64,000 nucleotides of DNA from Tritrichomonas musculus (GCA_039105265.1 JAPFFF010000027.1:434001-498000); one strand, 5' to 3'; counted from the first letter of the stretch, positions 19,976-31,148 are shown. Numbers and translations: made by a program. Notes: a model not told the origin generated them from the sequence alone.

Positions 19976-22900
19976 AATGCTTTATATATTGCTGTTGAAA
20001 AAGGCAATATTGAAATAGTTAAACTTTTATTTTCAAATGAAAAGATAGATGTTAACTATTCAAGCATTTAAAATTTAACAAATCAATAAAGTTTTAAGAT
20101 TAATATTGAATTCTGTTTCAATTTTATATTCAAATAAAATTTTGATTAAATATTTAACAAAATTTGAAATTGGATTTATCGAATAAAATTAAAAATATTT
20201 TAATATTAAATGGAATTCAATAAAGTTATTTTTAATGAAATTTTGGATTGTTTTCATCAATGACGTTCACCGTTGAATAGTTTTATAGGATAACAAAGAA
20301 ATTATTTGAATCGAATTTAATTCAATATGTTAGTGAAATTAAAATCATTAATTTAAATGAAATCTTATTTTTTATGTTAAATAAAATTATTAACTGTATT
20401 AAATAAATCCCCTTTACATATCGCTGTTGAAAACGGAGATTTGGAAATGGTGAAACTTTTAATATTGAACGATCAAGTTAATGTTAATCAACCAAGCAAA
20501 ATTTTAAATCATATAATTAAATACAATTTTACCATAATAATATTTTTAGAGTTAATCACTATTTTTTAGCTTATTACATTGCAAAGTGGTTATTCTCATT
20601 ACATTTTCAGTTTGAAATTTTAATGAAATTTTTAAAATAATAGTTCAATATAATTTCAAATTTGCTATTCAATAACATTCCATTTATTATTTTGATTCCA
20701 TTCCAGATTGGATTTTTATTACATTCCACATAAAAATATTTCATGTAATTTTAATTATTCAATTTATATAGTTTTAATAAAGAATTTCAATGTCATTTAT
20801 GATCTTATTTTTTCACCCAATTTCTAATCTATCAATTTCATATAGTTTTTATTTCTTTTTGAAAAAATAAAATTCCATATAAATCAATAAATGAGATTTC
20901 TACTATTTTTTAATGTAATTCCAAATTTGTTTTTCATAAAACAGCATTGCACATTGCAGTTGAAAAAAGGAATTTAGATGTTGTTAAACTTTTACTTGAA
21001 AATGATAAGGTTAATGTTAATGATTTACTTATTTTAATTCATATTTTTATAAAATTTCAATTCAAACATACTAATTACATTTCAAATTAAATATTTGAAT
21101 AAAATTTATGATGAAAAATATAAATAAAATTTGATATTAAATATTTTGGTTTTGTTTTTCAATTCAATTTTGAATGAGGTCACAAACAAAAAATTTAAAT
21201 AGTATTTCAAATAATAATTATAATGAAATTTCAAATCAAAGAATTAAATAAAATTAAAAATTAATAAGTATAATAGAGTTACTTGTTATTTTTCAAATAT
21301 CGTTTCTAATCAAAAATCTTAATGAAATTTTAAATGCATTTTTTTGAATATAGTTTTTATTCAATTTTTATGAAGTTATATTTCATAGTTTTATAAGACA
21401 GCTTTTAATATTGCTGTTGAAAAAGAAGATGCTGATATGGTAAAGCTTTTGCTATCAAATGATAAAATAAGTTTTAATTTTGAAAACATTTTTAAATGAA
21501 TTTATTTTATAAAATTATTTATTATTTTTAATTATATTACAATTAGCTGATTTCAACAAAATTTCTATAACATTTAATTATGTTTTTATTTGATAATTCA
21601 ATATAATTCAGCATTAATCTTTTTAATCCAATTTTAAATAAATTTTTTAAATCCAATTAACCACTTTTTTTTTTTCAATTACATTTAAAATTTTATTTTG
21701 ATGAAATCACTATTAGTACATTTCAATAAAGTTTTTGATTAAATATTTAAACTACGTTTTCTTATGCTGTTTAAATGCAATTTTCCAAGAAGTATTTAAA
21801 TTATATTTCATATTAAAAATTGCAATAACATTTCCAAATATAAGTTTAAATAGCATTTGATTATTAAATTCAATGACATTTATAAAATATTATTTTATTA
21901 CATTTGAATTATAAATATCAATACAATTCATCAAATAAGTATTTTTATTTAATTAAATCTTTAATATTTGATTCAATTTAAATTGAAATTTAATCAAATT
22001 TCTAATTAATTTTTTCAAAAGGCAGCATTACATATTGCAGTTGAAAATAGAAATGTAGAAATAGTAAAGTTGTTAATTGAAAATGATAAAATTGATGTGA
22101 ATCTTCCAAGAGTTTTAAATAAATTATTTTCATTTAGTTTATAAAATACTGCTTTAATTATGTTTCAAATAAAATTATTTGATACCGTTCCAATTAAAAT
22201 GCTTTAATAGCATTAAAATATATGTATTTTGATAAAATTCAAAGTAAGAATTTAAATACAATTTAAATTATCAAAAATAAAATAAGGTTTAATTCAAATT
22301 ATTCAAATAAAATTATAAATTGCAATTTTCATCTAATTATAAATAGAATTTGATGAAATTTAAATTTATTTAACAAATCATCTTTGTATTTTTCTGTAGA
22401 AAATGGTAACATTGATATGGTTAAACTTTTGTTGACAAGTCCAAGACTTGATATCAATTTCTTAAATGTTAGATCATTACAATTTTATAGAATTTATAAG
22501 TAATTATTTTATGAAATTTTCTATCACATTTGAAAATTACATTTAGAAAAAATATCTAATTACATTTCATTAATAATTTTGAAAATAAAATTTCCAATCA
22601 AATTTTTCAATTATATTTCAAATAACTTTTTCAATGACATTAAAGCTTAATAATATAATCCTATTACAAATTACTTTTAAAATGATATTCTTGTTTCATT
22701 ATTCAAATGAAATTTAATGTTCTATTGATTTAATATAGTATGAATTATAATTGTTCATTACATTTCATAAAGATAATTTTATTCCATTCATTTATCTTAT
22801 TTAAATAACATTTTAATTGTGATGTTTATTTCATTTATATATTGATTTTTAAATAGAATTTTTATATAATTGTTTAAATCCAATTTGATTTTAATGTTTA

Positions 22901-24018
22901 AATGGAGTCACAAAACTAATATTTAATGAAATTCAAAATTATGTTTTAAAATACTATTCCTTTTTTATTTAATAGAATTTAGTAAATATTTTTTACAACA
23001 CAGCATTGCATTTAGCAGTTGAAAAAGGAAATATAGAGATGGTAAAAATTTTATTATCAAATGATAGTATTGACGTGAATATACTAAATGTTTTTGATTA
23101 TTTTTCTGATAGAATTCATAATTTCTTAATTTAATTACATTTTTAATCATTTAAGCTTTAATGAAATTAAGATAATTTTTTGTTTTCATTTTGTTTTCAA
23201 TTAAATTTTTCAATGAAGTTTCACAATTTTGGTTTTTTTAACTATGTTACAAAATCAAATTTTTAAATGAAATTTAAATATTTGATGTTTAAATAGCATT
23301 CAAACTCCATAATTATATAAGATTTTTAAGAATTAATTTTATATAATTTGTGCTCAATATTTTAATTCCATTCAAAATCAATTATTATAATTCAATTCCA
23401 ATTTGTGTTTTTTTGATGAAATTTTTAAAATATTATTTCAAAAAGCAGCTTTGCATATTGCTGTTGAAAAAGGATATATAGAAATTGTTAAGATTTTGAT
23501 TGAAAGCAAAAAAATAGATGTAAATGCAAAATGCGTTTATGAACATTTTTTCATAAAATTTTTTTTGAAAAAAATATGAATGAAATTTATATCCATTTAA
23601 AATAATTGCATTTCAAATTCATATATTTTCATATAGTTACTTCTTTGTTTGTTTTAATAGAGTTGAAAATTAATATTTTGAATATAATTTGAAGTGATTT
23701 TCTGATTACATTTCAAATCATTCAATTCAATGAAATTTAAATAATGCAATTTAAATACAATTTATATTTGTATTTTTAATGAAATTGCTTTTTTATTGTT
23801 AATAAAACTGCATTGCATATTGCTGTCCAAAAAGAAAATATGAAAATGGTTCAGCTTTTATTAACCAATAGAGAGATTGATACAGAAGTTTTAGATAACA
23901 TTTTACTTTAAACTTCAATCAAGTTTGAGCATATTCTTATGATTTTAAAATAAACTTTTGGAAAAAGCCTATTGAATATACTCAGAATAAACTAATTATG
24001 AAATTGTTTGATCATTGA
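19976..24018 (+). CDS. Nine single-ankyrin modules spaced by AT-rich, intron-like sequence, with a short C-terminal tail
   Basis: Nine plus-strand units each encode one ankyrin repeat (x-A-L-H-I-A-V-E-K-G-N-x-E-M-V-K-L-L-L-S-N-x-I-D-V-N-x-x-x): 19976-20065, 20408-20497, 20941-21030, 21398-21487, 22022-22111, 22378-22467, 23000-23089, 23445-23534 and 23807-23896. Each is exactly 90 nt with no internal stop or frameshift. The spacers are 231-534 nt, AT-rich and full of stops. Most modules end in the same place, nine nt after the Asn codon, where the next bases are GTT (exon 1 and modules 5-8) or ATT (modules 1, 3, 4). Upstream of each is a T-rich tract followed by C/T-A-A/T-A-A-A/G. A tail at 23956-24018 (F-W-K-K-P-I-E ... 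D-H, stop) closes the gene. I read this as a one-repeat-per-exon gene continuing 18680-19744. Decayed or recombination-cassette alternatives remain. Confidence 0.6.
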
Positions 24019-24457
24019 TATTGTGATTTTTAAAAATGTTTTTAATAACAATGAAATTTTCAGTTTTTTAATAAATTATATTAGTTATATAAATATATTA
24101 TATTTTTATTTTATATATATTTAATATATTTATAAAGATATATTTAAAATAAAAAATATTAACCCACCTTTTTTTGAATAAGATGAGATTTTATTTTATA
24201 TATGATATTTTTGAATATACACAGAATTCCTTTTAAAAAATCAAATAAATATTTTTTATCAACTATTTCAAAAAATTATCGTATTTGAAAATTTAAACTA
24301 TGGGATATTTTTCCTTATTTATTAAAAAAGCATTAATAATTGAAAAATCATTAATTTATATAATTATGTAATAACTTAATCAAAAATTTTTTTGAGAGGA
24401 ATCATCCATTGAAAAATATAAATTTTTTTAGAACATAAAGTTTCATTTTTTTTAGAG
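24019..24457. other. Intergenic, AT-rich
   Basis: Follows the stop of the split ankyrin gene. It is nearly pure A/T with TATATAAA-like words. I see no gene, repeat or RNA. Confidence 0.6.
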
Positions 24458-24994
24458 ATGAGTAAAGAAAACATCATAATTCCATCTATTGATTCAAATA
24501 ATGGAAAAGATGAAATTTCCATCCCTCAAGAAAATCAACCAAGATTATGCATTAATTCCAAGAGGAATATTAAAAATGTCAGAAATCGTCATAGGAAAGC
24601 ACATTCATATCATTTTTTATCCTATGGCGAATGTTCACATAAAGTTTTTTCAATTACAAAAAATTCTCAAACAAAAAGCACAACTTTAAATCCTATTTTT
24701 ATTCCACCTCCAAATTATATTCCAGATTCTATTTTGGTTCCACCACCAAATTCAGATTCAGATGCATCAATGGAAATTCCTCCAGATTTAAATTCAGATT
24801 CACTATTAGTTGATCCTCCAATATCAAATGCAAACTTCGAAACAGCAACCAATCATGCATCAAATGCAGATTCGATAATAATTCTTCCTCAAGATTCTAA
24901 TTTTGTCTCATCATTTAACCAAAACCCAGATGTGAATTCAAATGATATTCCCAAAAATTGTTGTGAAAGCAACTACTATAGAAAATATCATTGA
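24458..24994 (+). CDS. Hypothetical low-complexity protein with proline-rich degenerate repeats
   Basis: A 178-residue frame from M-S-K-E-N. The middle (residues ~83-130) is built from degenerate 13-15-residue units of the type I/V-x-P-P-P-N-x-x-x-D-S; the N-terminal part carries a basic H/R/K patch (R-N-R-H-R-K-A-H); the end has C-C-E-S-N-Y-Y. No signal peptide, membrane segment or known domain is seen. It is probably a disordered cytosolic protein. The continuous frame in such AT-rich DNA and the regular repeats support it being real. Confidence 0.5.
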   Translation: MSKENIIIPSIDSNNGKDEISIPQENQPRLCINSKRNIKNVRNRHRKAHSYHFLSYGECSHKVFSITKNSQTKSTTLNPIFIPPPNYIPDSILVPPPNSDSDASMEIPPDLNSDSLLVDPPISNANFETATNHASNADSIIILPQDSNFVSSFNQNPDVNSNDIPKNCCESNYYRKYH

Positions 24995-25318
24995 AAATTG
25001 TATGTATTAATTTGTTGTTTTATTTAAAGAAATGTAAAAATGATTTTAATTCTAATGACTATATAAAAAAGGGCAAATGAATTTAGTTTTACCTACAAAG
25101 AATCATAGTAAAAATAAAACTGTATAGTAAAAAAGGTTATTGCATTTTTTACTATCAGTTTTATTAAAATGAATCATAACAGAATTTTTTCTAGGTGCTT
25201 AATCAATCAATTAAATTGACTTTGAAATTTGAGAAATATCAATTGATATTTTCTTGGCAATCAAAAGCTAAAAATTTCACCTATATAGGATTGGCATCAA
25301 GAGATATACATGATACCA

Positions 25319-25985
25319 ATGAAAAAAGCAGTATATAATATCAAATCTATTATAAAAACAGAAGATGAAGTTCGAATGAAATCTGTATCAAAGCCAAAAA
25401 GTATTTACTTTTATATACTAATTTTTTTAGTTGTGCTGATTCTTGGTTGTTAAATGGGACTAGGTTATTCTGCTGTATCTCTTGATGCCAATCCTAAATT
25501 TTTAGCTTTTGTTTGCCAAGAAAATATGACCTATGATTGTGAAAATATTGATTATAATAATGATACCGTGATTGTTCCTTGCCATTCATGTTTTATGAAA
25601 GTCGAACATCACAAATCACATGTCATTTGTTTCTGCAACTTTCTCATTCTATTTTATCATATTTGTTTTTGCTATATATTTATTTGTGGTGTCAGGTCAA
25701 GCTAGAAAATGTAAGAAAAAATATGGAAAAAGAAATAAAAATAAGAAAAAAAGCAAGATGAAAAAGAAAGCAGCAAATGGGTTCAACATAATTTATATTT
25801 TATTTTTTATATTTTTTATCATTATTGCTATTATTTTAAGCTTTGTTTCAGAGATTTTGATTAGTATTGGTTTATCTGTGCATACATACTTTCTTAAACA
25901 TATGCATTCTGTTGTACAGTTGATAATGAATTCAATAATTCTGGTAAGTTATTTCCTCTTTTTTTATTTTTATTTTAAACGATAG
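25319..25985 (+). pseudogene. Four-helix membrane protein gene, apparently broken
   Basis: Three consecutive pieces look like one membrane protein. 25319-25450 encodes a K-rich cytosolic start and a first hydrophobic helix (Y-F-Y-I-L-I-F-L-V-V-L), ending at an in-frame TAA (25451-25453). The same frame resumes at 25454 with a Cys-containing extracellular-type loop (C-Q-E-N ... D-C ... P-C-H-S-C). From about 25620 the coherent frame shifts by one and gives a second helix, a very basic loop (K-K-K-Y-G-K-R-N-K), and two more helices up to 25985. The layout resembles a tetraspanin-like protein but lacks a CCG motif. A sequencing error or an unusual intron could mimic the breaks. Confidence 0.5.
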
Positions 25986-26111
25986 GCTGCTTATAATTAC
26001 TTTGATTTTTTTTTTTTTAATCGACCCAAAATCTTATTCAATTTAGCACAACCTATTTTTATATTTGAATTATAATTGATATTTATAAAATATTATTTTA
26101 ATCATCAACAC

Positions 26112-26182
26112 TCCGACATCGTTCAGCGGTTAGGATACGTGGTTTTCATCCACGGGATCGGGGTTCGACTCCCCGTGTCGGA
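26112..26182 (+). tRNA. tRNA-Glu (anticodon TTC)
   Basis: 71 nt folding as a cloverleaf. The 7-bp acceptor is TCCGACA with TGTCGGA, the anticodon stem is CGTGG/CCACG around loop TTTTCAT, and the T arm is CGGGG-TTCGACT-CCCCG. The anticodon is TTC. No intron and no encoded CCA. The T-rich run after it (ATTTTTGATTTTTTT) can serve as the RNA polymerase III terminator. It is identical to the copy at 31078-31148. Confidence 0.97.
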
Positions 26183-26399
26183 AAATTTTTGATTTTTTTA
26201 AAACCTTGATTGAAAACGAAACATATGAAATGCTTGATTTAATTTGGATCTCAAAATTATCATAGGAAAAAATGGTTTAAACAGAAATTTGTTTTTAAAA
26301 TATTCTTGCTAAATATTTTTTTTTTTGTTTTGAAGAAATTATCGAAATATAATAATTGAATCAATTACACAAAAAATTTGTTTTCATTTCAAATTATTG

Positions 26400-27430
26400 G
26401 CATTTAATTTAGAAGCTTTTGTCAAATAGGGATAATCTTCTTTTCGATATGAAACCATTGCTCTTAAATCTCCTTTATCAGCAACTTCTTTACATATTGA
26501 AGCAGATTTTATTGAGTCATAAAAGCCAACACAATAAAATTTCAATTACATGAATCAATTCTTTTCATCAAACTTTTCATTGTCAAGCAAGCATTATGTA
26601 AGAATAGCAGATTATCTTTTCATATAGAAATTAAGCTTGTCTCTAGCTAAACTGCACCCTTCAATGCTTCAGTATATTTCCATTATCAGCAGACATATTC
26701 AAATATTTAATTTCTTTTTTATTTTTTGAGATTCCATCTCCTTTATTCAACATAAATCCATAATCATATTGTGATCTTCTGCATCAGATGTTTTTTGTTA
26801 AATATTCAGCAACTTTTTGGCTTCCAAGACTTGCAACTTTTTAATAATTTGAGTTTTTTTCTTTCATATCAACTCTTTCATTAATCAAATGATATAAATA
26901 TGCATAATTATATGTTTCTTCAGCATCAACCAGATAGTCAGTCATTTTAAAATAACGATGACTTTAATTTATGTTCGTTTTAACGCCAATTCAATGAAGA
27001 AGCATTTCTGCCAATTGAATCTTTGCTTCAATTGGTCCACCATAAGCTTCTTTCTAAATATTAGGAGCTTCACTTGAGTAAAGATTGTTCAATTGTTCAC
27101 CAAAATAGTCATGGTACTCATCCACTTCATCATCATAAGCATTGAAATATGACCTCGCTGAATCTTGCATTAAAAAATCAACAATCTGACTGAATGATGG
27201 CCTTTTGTATTGACCACATGACCAGCAGTTTTCAAGGAACCGTTAGATCTCATTGGAGGATTTAGTTCACTTCCCATCAATGATGCTGGAAATAGAAGTT
27301 CTCCTGTAATTGGCTCATATGCAATGTTTTATAAAGCATAAATATCAGCTTTATATGCGTAAAGTGAATTGACACTTGAAGATCTTTCAGGAGCAATGTA
27401 TAAAGGGGTACCAATTTCTGTCTTTATCCC
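26400..27430 (-). pseudogene. Decayed protein kinase with C-terminal Sel1 repeats
   Basis: Minus-strand fragments in order: near 27420-27340 a kinase activation segment G-T-P-L-Y-I-A-P-E-R-S followed by K-A-D-I-Y-A (subdomains VIII-IX); near 27220-27170 the subdomain XI block R-P-S-F-S-Q-I-V-D-F-L-M; then a linker with Y-G-G-P-I-E-A-K-I-Q-L-A-E-M; and around 26800-26690 a Sel1 repeat (Y-D-Y-G-F-M-L-N-K-G-D-G-I ... M-S-A-D-N-G-N). Several stops and frame changes separate them and the N-lobe is missing. Tyrosine-kinase-like kinases fused to Sel1 repeats form a large trichomonad family. Confidence 0.65.
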
Positions 27431-27537
27431 ACAAAAATTTTAATTTTTTGCTTGTATCACTTTTATGATAAAAAAAGAATAGCATAATAAAAAGCCAATT
27501 TTGCTCAAAAAGAAGTATTTTTTTGTTTCTTTTATTG

Positions 27538-27711
27538 AATTCATAAATTCATCATTTCACACAATTCATAAATTCATCATTTCATACAATTCATAAATTC
27601 ATCATTTCAAAGAATTCATAAATTCATCATTTCACACAATTCAAAATTCATCATTTCACACAATTCATAAATTCATCATTTCATACAATTCATAAATTCA
27701 TCATTTCATGA
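27538..27711. repeat. Tandem repeat, seven copies of a 25-bp unit
   Basis: Seven head-to-tail copies of a 25-nt unit starting AATTCATAAATTCATC; one copy is 1 nt shorter and the last positions vary (CACAC, CATAC, AAAGA). There are no spacers, so it is not a CRISPR array. It lies immediately upstream of the ankyrin/ADP-ribosyltransferase remnant. Confidence 0.9.
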
Positions 27712-27734
27712 AATTTTTATTATTTTTTCAAAAA

Positions 27735-28418
27735 ACATCTCTACATTTGGCTATTGAGACTAAAAAATACAAATGATTAATATTTTATTAACATCACTCA
27801 ATATTGATATCAATTTAACAGATGAAATTTTTTATGATTTTCAAAATGTTTTGCTTTTCAATTTATGGTTTTTCATTTATTTTTGGAAAAAGCCTTTTGA
27901 ACTGACTAATGATAAGCAAATTATATCACAGTTAGATTCTTTCAATATTGGTTTTCCTCCTGATCTTAATGAGAGAAGAATTATTCCACTTAATGAAAAG
28001 CATAAAAAGATTCATCTTGGCAAACGAAAAGTTTACCATGCCACAAGTAAAAAATCAGCCGATGAAATCATGAATGGTAAAATCCTTAAGAAAGGTGAAA
28101 ATGGAATGTTTGGTCCAGGGATTTACTTTGCAAGCAATCCAAAAATTGCACCGCAGAAAGTTCGACATGTTCATCATGAATCTGACACCATTGTTGAATG
28201 CTTTGTTGATTTTGGTGACTCTTTGATTTTGGAAGAACCTAATCACAACCTTACTCGAAGAAATTAGAAAATTCGGCTGTCACTCAGTATTAGGAAGAAG
28301 CCAAAAAGGTCACAAACGGGAATTTGTTGTGCATGAAAGTGAAAGGGCAGAACCAATTAATGCGTTTTCATTTCCTTCACAAAAGAATGTAATGAAACAT
28401 TTTACTAATAAGAAATAA
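27735..28418 (+). pseudogene. Broken ankyrin plus PARP-type ADP-ribosyltransferase gene remnant
   Basis: The remnant opens with one ankyrin unit (T-S-L-H-L-A-I-E ... D-I-N) matching the modules at 20-24 kb. A W-K-K-P-F-E-L linker shared with the end of that gene comes next. It ends with a PARP/ART-like fold: Y-H-A-T-S (motif 1 His), G-M-F-G-P-G-I-Y-F-A (motif 2 Tyr), and a C-terminal R-E-F-V-V block resembling the last catalytic strand. It looks broken in about two places and lacks an upstream start. In the intact family, ankyrin repeats plus an ART domain would be expected to ADP-ribosylate host or self targets. I treat it as a fossil. Confidence 0.55.
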
Positions 28419-28890
28419 GAAGTTTTAATTTTTAAAAAAATTAATCCTCATCTCATTATTGTTTTATTTTTTTTATATTTAATTATTAAAATTGAAATTT
28501 TGTTGAATATTAGGAGCATCCTGCATTTTGAGCAATCTAAGCAGTTTTTCTTGCCCAGATGCTAAAAAAAAAATGATAATCTTTAAATTTAACTGAAAAT
28601 AAGAACAAAATTATAAAAATTTATGAGATTAATTGCAAATTAAAAGGAAAATTCCAAGAGAAATTACAAATTTTATAATAGACTTGGAGTTATTTACCAA
28701 AATTTTAGGAAATAATAAAATAAAATATTGTTTTCTAAAATTTGATTTGAAATGTAGTAAAAAAATCTTAATTTAGGCTAATTATCCTTAGATATAAATC
28801 AAAATGAAAATATTATCAATTCAATTATTTTTATATTTGAATAAGCTCATAGAATTTTTTAATACATAATATTAATGTTTCAAAAAGGAA
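28419..28890. other. Intergenic with a possible short minus-strand remnant
   Basis: Mostly AT-rich. 28505-28562 read on the minus strand gives a coding-like stretch (G-Q-E-K-L-L-R-L-L-K-M-Q-D-A-P-N), too short to assign. Nothing else is seen. Confidence 0.4.
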
Positions 28891-30531
28891 ATGAATATTG
28901 ATCAAAATCAATCGCCAAAAAAAAGTATATCTTCTATAGATCATCTTGATTCTTACCAGAAAAAGCCACCTCCGCCAGATCATTTTGATTCACTTCTAGG
29001 TAATCAATTATCAGTTGATGCACCCATTGATGTTGAAAAATTGAATCCTATACCTAAATCACAGTTACAAATTGAAATAGAGGAAAATGAGGAATTGCAA
29101 AATTTAATTTCTGAGCAAAAACTATTAATACAAAAATTGCAATTGGAATTAGAGAATGAAATAAACGAAAAAAAAGCTTTGCAGCAGAAAATTGAAGAGA
29201 AAGATCAAATTGTTGAAGAATTAGAAATAAAACAGAAGAATTTTCGTAATCAAATTGAATCTCTTCGATCAAATACATTACAAAATTTAGATGAAATCAA
29301 ACGAATCAAGAAATTCATCAATGACATTGACAGTGATTCCAACGAAGATGCCAACAATGAAAACAGTGATGAATCCGAGGACAAAAAAGATGAAATTGAT
29401 CCCGAAAGAGTAACAATTTCAAAATTCAATGAACTCTGTTTGAATTTACAATTATCAATCATATCAAAAATTTTTCCAACAGTTTCAGATGAAAACATTT
29501 CCAGGTACTTAATTCTCATCACCAACTTTTTGATATATTTGATTCAATTTACGACAGAAAATTCAGAGGGCTTAGAAATTCTCTCAAAAAGTCAGAACCA
29601 ACTTTTAATTGAAATGATTGAAGAAGAGCAACTCAATGTTCCACATCACATCACCACTCAATTATTTCAATTCGGTGTTTTAGGATCACCTCACCTCATC
29701 CATCATTTGAATCAATTCAAAAAAGTTTCAATTGAAATGAAGTATCCATCAGACTTTTTCAGCCAGATTTACGGAATCATTCGTTGTCTTAAAGACAGGA
29801 TTGACCGTCTTGAGATTGCAGTTTTCGTTTCAGGGAAAAAATGTATGGATGTCACTTTTCGAAACGATAGAAACATCGAGATTGTGAGAATGGATTCATC
29901 TGTCAGTGAAATTGAGAAAGGATTCTTCTTCGGGGGAGCCTTTGCTTATTGTACTAGGTTGAAAAAAGTGACAATTTCGCCATCTGTCAAAATCATTGGT
30001 GACAATGTTTTTAACAATTGTCGTGATTTGGTTGATGTGACAATTCCGCCTTCTGTTTTGTCGATTGAATACAACGCGTTCATTAATTGTTCATCTTTGG
30101 AAGTCGTCGTCATTCCTCCTTCTGTCATTGAAATCGGAATCGGCGCTTTTAGTTCGTGTATCTCTCTGAAAAAAGTTAAAATTCCTAATTCAGTGAGAGT
30201 CATTGAAAGTTCGGCTTTCGCTGAATGCAAGGTGTTGCCGAAAATAACAATTCCTTCTTCGGTTGAAATCATCGAGGCTCTCGCGTTTAACGAGTGCACG
30301 TCGCTTGTTGAAGTTTCCTTTGTGATTCCGTCCTCTTTGACTGAAATCGACGACGAAGCATTCAGACTGTGCTCGTCATTGAAGAAGATTACGATTCCTC
30401 CTTCAGTGACAATAATTGGAAACGATGTCTTCAATGAGTGCGTTTCACTTGAGGAGATTTCTATTTATCCTTCCCTGATTAATATTGGGAAAAATGCTTT
30501 TCCTAGAAATGTAAATATTATCAAGGTTTAA
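28891..30531 (+). CDS. Coiled-coil protein with C-terminal BspA-type leucine-rich repeats
   Basis: 546 residues. Residues 1-45 are Pro-rich and disordered (K-K-P-P-P-P-D-H). A strong coiled coil covers ~60-145 (E-E-N-E-E-L-Q-N-L ... heptads). An acidic linker (D-S-D-S-N-E-D) follows, then a helical domain (~170-310) that ends V-S-G-K-K-C. From ~340 there are about nine BspA/LRR_5 repeats (I-P-P-S-V-x-x-I-G-x-x-A-F-x-x-C-x-S-L). There is no signal peptide or membrane helix, so it is a cytosolic member of the family; the coiled coil suggests oligomerisation. GC content rises in the repeat part, as in other BspA genes of this window. The gene looks intact. Confidence 0.85.
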   Translation: MNIDQNQSPKKSISSIDHLDSYQKKPPPPDHFDSLLGNQLSVDAPIDVEKLNPIPKSQLQIEIEENEELQNLISEQKLLIQKLQLELENEINEKKALQQKIEEKDQIVEELEIKQKNFRNQIESLRSNTLQNLDEIKRIKKFINDIDSDSNEDANNENSDESEDKKDEIDPERVTISKFNELCLNLQLSIISKIFPTVSDENISRYLILITNFLIYLIQFTTENSEGLEILSKSQNQLLIEMIEEEQLNVPHHITTQLFQFGVLGSPHLIHHLNQFKKVSIEMKYPSDFFSQIYGIIRCLKDRIDRLEIAVFVSGKKCMDVTFRNDRNIEIVRMDSSVSEIEKGFFFGGAFAYCTRLKKVTISPSVKIIGDNVFNNCRDLVDVTIPPSVLSIEYNAFINCSSLEVVVIPPSVIEIGIGAFSSCISLKKVKIPNSVRVIESSAFAECKVLPKITIPSSVEIIEALAFNECTSLVEVSFVIPSSLTEIDDEAFRLCSSLKKITIPPSVTIIGNDVFNECVSLEEISIYPSLINIGKNAFPRNVNIIKV

Positions 30532-31077
30532 GAAACGAAACTAAAGTTTTGCTGATTTTCATTTTTTCATTGGATCTTTACAATTTGTTAAATAAAATTC
30601 TAACTGATTATTTTTATATTATATAATATAAAAATTATATGCACTTTTTCAGATCTGTAAAAGGTCATTGGTATTGATTTCATAATAATAATAATAAAAA
30701 ATAAATGAAATGAAAATGTTCAGGTGCAAAATGCAGGCACATTAACACAATTTTGAGCAAAATCAAAAGAAATAAATAACTTTAAGCTTTCCATATTCAT
30801 CAAAATAACCTGATACCAAGAAGCCATGGCTTCAACCACAATCTGTCTGGTAAACGTTATTTTCATAATTATTTTCTCTTTGTATTTAAAAAAATACATT
30901 TTACTTTTTGCAATCATTATATAATTAATATATATTTAAAAATTAGTTGCAAGAATATATATATAACGATCAATTTCAAGTATTCTTTTTGGTAAATGTT
31001 AGTTTTATAATGAAAACTACTTATATATATATATATTATAAAAGATATTTGAAAGTAATAAATTTAATATTCAACAG
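30532..31077. other. Intergenic, no supported gene
   Basis: Spacer between the BspA gene and a tRNA gene. A 65-codon minus-strand frame (30720-30917) has somewhat protein-like composition (M-A-S-W-Y-Q-V-I) but no recognisable family; I do not call it. Confidence 0.4.
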
Positions 31078-31148
31078 TCCGACATCGTTCAGCGGTTAGG
31101 ATACGTGGTTTTCATCCACGGGATCGGGGTTCGACTCCCCGTGTCGGA
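31078..31148 (+). tRNA. tRNA-Glu (anticodon TTC), second identical copy
   Basis: Identical over all 71 nt to the gene at 26112-26182, with the same cloverleaf and anticodon. Even the downstream flank shares the ATTTTTGATTTTTTTT terminator. The upstream flanks differ apart from a CAACA-type pentamer shortly before the 5' end. Confidence 0.97.

Noticed and set aside
19739-24018. Standard trichomonad intron signals (GTAYGT donor, ACTAACACACAG acceptor) at the ankyrin spacers
   Set aside because: Looked for and not found; GTATCG at 19740 is the nearest match but falls out of register with the other modules.
27538-27711. Regular direct repeats suggesting a CRISPR array
   Set aside because: The 25-bp units abut without spacers and the host is a eukaryote; it is a simple tandem repeat.
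29946-30434. 162-codon antisense frame across BspA repeats
   Set aside because: Antisense of a repetitive LRR region gives a long but meaningless frame; the same happens at 16815-17177.
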